DNA of 5,913 bases from an uncultured Clostridia bacterium (GTDB lineage: Bacteria > Bacillota > Clostridia > Christensenellales > Borkfalkiaceae): the NCBI GenBank assembly GCA_944354085.1, contig CALVPW010000078.1, positions 1 to 5,913 of the forward strand, given 5' to 3'. Positions within the stretch are counted from its first letter, which is position 1. Each line of letters opens with the position of its first letter. Shown piece by piece: positions 5,440 to 5,913 of the stretch. Both the position numbers and the translations under genes were made by a program. The notes beneath the pieces are model-generated. The model was not told the DNA's origin, ran no database searches, and worked only from the letters and a program-made list of their open reading frames with translations.

Positions 5440-5618
5440 ACCCTTGCCTCCCTCTATGAGAGAGGTGGCTGCGCGGCGGTCCCGCGCAGACGGTGGGAGC
5501 AACTCCCTCAGTCTCGCTTGCGCTCGACGGCTCCCTCCGAGGAGCGCGCCAAGGGTTATGGCGCGTGCACAACACCCTTGCCTCCCCGTAAGGGGGCGGT
5601 GGAAGTGCAGACGAGAGC
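5440..5618. repeat. Composite intergenic repeat: three related units, two direct and one inverted
   Basis: This fills most of the 359-base gene-free stretch at 5367-5725. Unit 1 (5440-5499) starts ACCCTTGCCTCCC, has a GAGAGAGGTGG arm and an 8-bp hairpin (5469-5476 with 5482-5489), and ends GCAGACGGTGGGAG. Unit 2 (5503-5556) runs in the opposite direction: its reverse complement starts ACCCTTG and ends GCGAGACTGAGGGAG. GGGAG/CTCCC (5495-5499 with 5503-5507) joins the two head to head. Unit 3 (5574 to about 5618) repeats the first 13 bases of unit 1 exactly and shares GGTGG and GCAGACG, but lacks the inner hairpin. A separate 6-bp hairpin (5421-5426 with 5431-5436) precedes unit 1. No coding potential is seen. 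From memory, dispersed repeats of this general look are frequent between genes in Clostridia. Confidence 0.75.
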
Positions 5619-5620
5619 GT

Positions 5621-5662
5621 GAAAAAGCGACCCGCCGCCTGCAACGCAGGCGGCGGGTCGCT
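5621..5662 (-). terminator. Terminator of the SecB-like gene (minus strand)
   Basis: A perfect 17-bp stem (5626-5642 with 5646-5662) with a three-base AAC loop. On the minus strand it is followed by a short T-run (5626-5622); the plus strand side has no T-tract. It lies 63 bases beyond the minus-strand stop codon at 5726. A further GC-rich dyad lies between them (5690-5695 with 5719-5724, enclosing GCGCGC repeats). Confidence 0.8.
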
Positions 5663-5725
5663 GCATAAAAAGATTTACGTTCAGGGAAGCGCTTTCGATG
5701 GCGCGCAGCGCGCGCTCAAAAGCGA

Positions 5726-5913
5726 TCAGTTCACGACTTTGGGGTCAAAGTTGAGCGTATATTTGTTGGCGCCGCGGTCGTCGGGAAAGAGCGTCGCGCC
5801 CGAAACGACGGGCAGCGTCAAAGGATTGACGAGGGCGTCCGCCGTCAGGTTGGTGACGGCTGCGCGCAGGTAGGGGAAGATGGTCTCCGTCGCGTTGATG
5901 GCGAAAATGCGCT
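5726..5913 (-). CDS. SecB-like protein, C-terminal end (5' part outside the window)
   Basis: On the minus strand a frame is open from the window edge (first full codon 5911-5909) to the TGA at 5728-5726, giving 61 residues. The segment INATETIFPYLRAAVTNLT resembles the SecB signature in which a Phe-Pro-(Tyr/Phe)-x-Arg helix is followed by a Leu-Thr turn. The next stretch, NPLTLPVV then GATLF, fits the following SecB strand and helix. SecB is a tetrameric chaperone that holds exported proteins unfolded; in Firmicutes, scattered SecB-like proteins have other or unknown roles. The tail after it (DDRGANKYTLNFDPKVVN) is hydrophilic. A terminator on the same strand follows, supporting a real gene end. 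With only the last third visible, the family call is moderate and the gene itself is well supported. Confidence 0.55.
   Translation of the reverse strand, partial: RIFAINATETIFPYLRAAVTNLTADALVNPLTLPVVSGATLFPDDRGANKYTLNFDPKVVN

Noticed and set aside
5619..5873. Plus-strand open frame of 84 codons near the right end
   Set aside because: It begins in the 17-bp terminator stem and is antisense to the SecB-like gene; no SD.

Overview
The window is an ordinary-looking piece of a bacterial chromosome. It has high GC, AGGAGG-type ribosome binding sites, sigma-A type promoters and U-tract terminators. The gene families (a clostridial-type GyrA C-terminus, a small NifX/NifB-like protein with a His/Cys tail, a zinc-ribbon membrane protein, and an SH3b-NlpC/P60 hydrolase) suggest a high-GC member of the Clostridia, probably gut-associated. 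The class is an inference from protein style; I cannot name a genus.

Layout, left to right. (1) The 3' end of gyrA (1-377, +). (2) A hairpin and a strong SD, then a NifX-like protein (426-821, +) closed by a classic terminator. (3) A perfect-consensus promoter (911-939) driving a protein with two zinc ribbons and about eight membrane segments (971-2401, +). (4) A convergent junction with two hairpin terminators (2417-2503). (5) Two minus-strand genes: a secreted SH3b-NlpC/P60 peptidoglycan hydrolase (3364-4260), then a PHP-family phosphoesterase of HisJ type (2508-3326). (6) A divergent promoter region (about 4286-4403). (7) A plus-strand serine alpha/beta hydrolase (4473-5366). (8) A 359-base non-coding convergent region with one terminator per strand and a composite inverted/direct repeat between them. 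(9) The 3' end of a minus-strand gene resembling SecB (5726-5913, cut by the window edge).

The genes do not form one pathway. They look like independent housekeeping or accessory units, each with its own promoter or terminator. The only likely co-transcribed pairs are gyrA/NifX-like (48 bases apart, no coding-strand U-tract between them) and NlpC/P60-PHP (37 bases apart, no terminator).

I see no phage, IS, CRISPR, toxin-antitoxin or defence locus, and no clear evidence for a previously undescribed system. The most interesting signals are a -10 element placed so that the PHP gene's message should begin at its own start codon (leaderless), the composite palindromic repeat at 5440-5618, and a structured 5' leader in front of the alpha/beta hydrolase.
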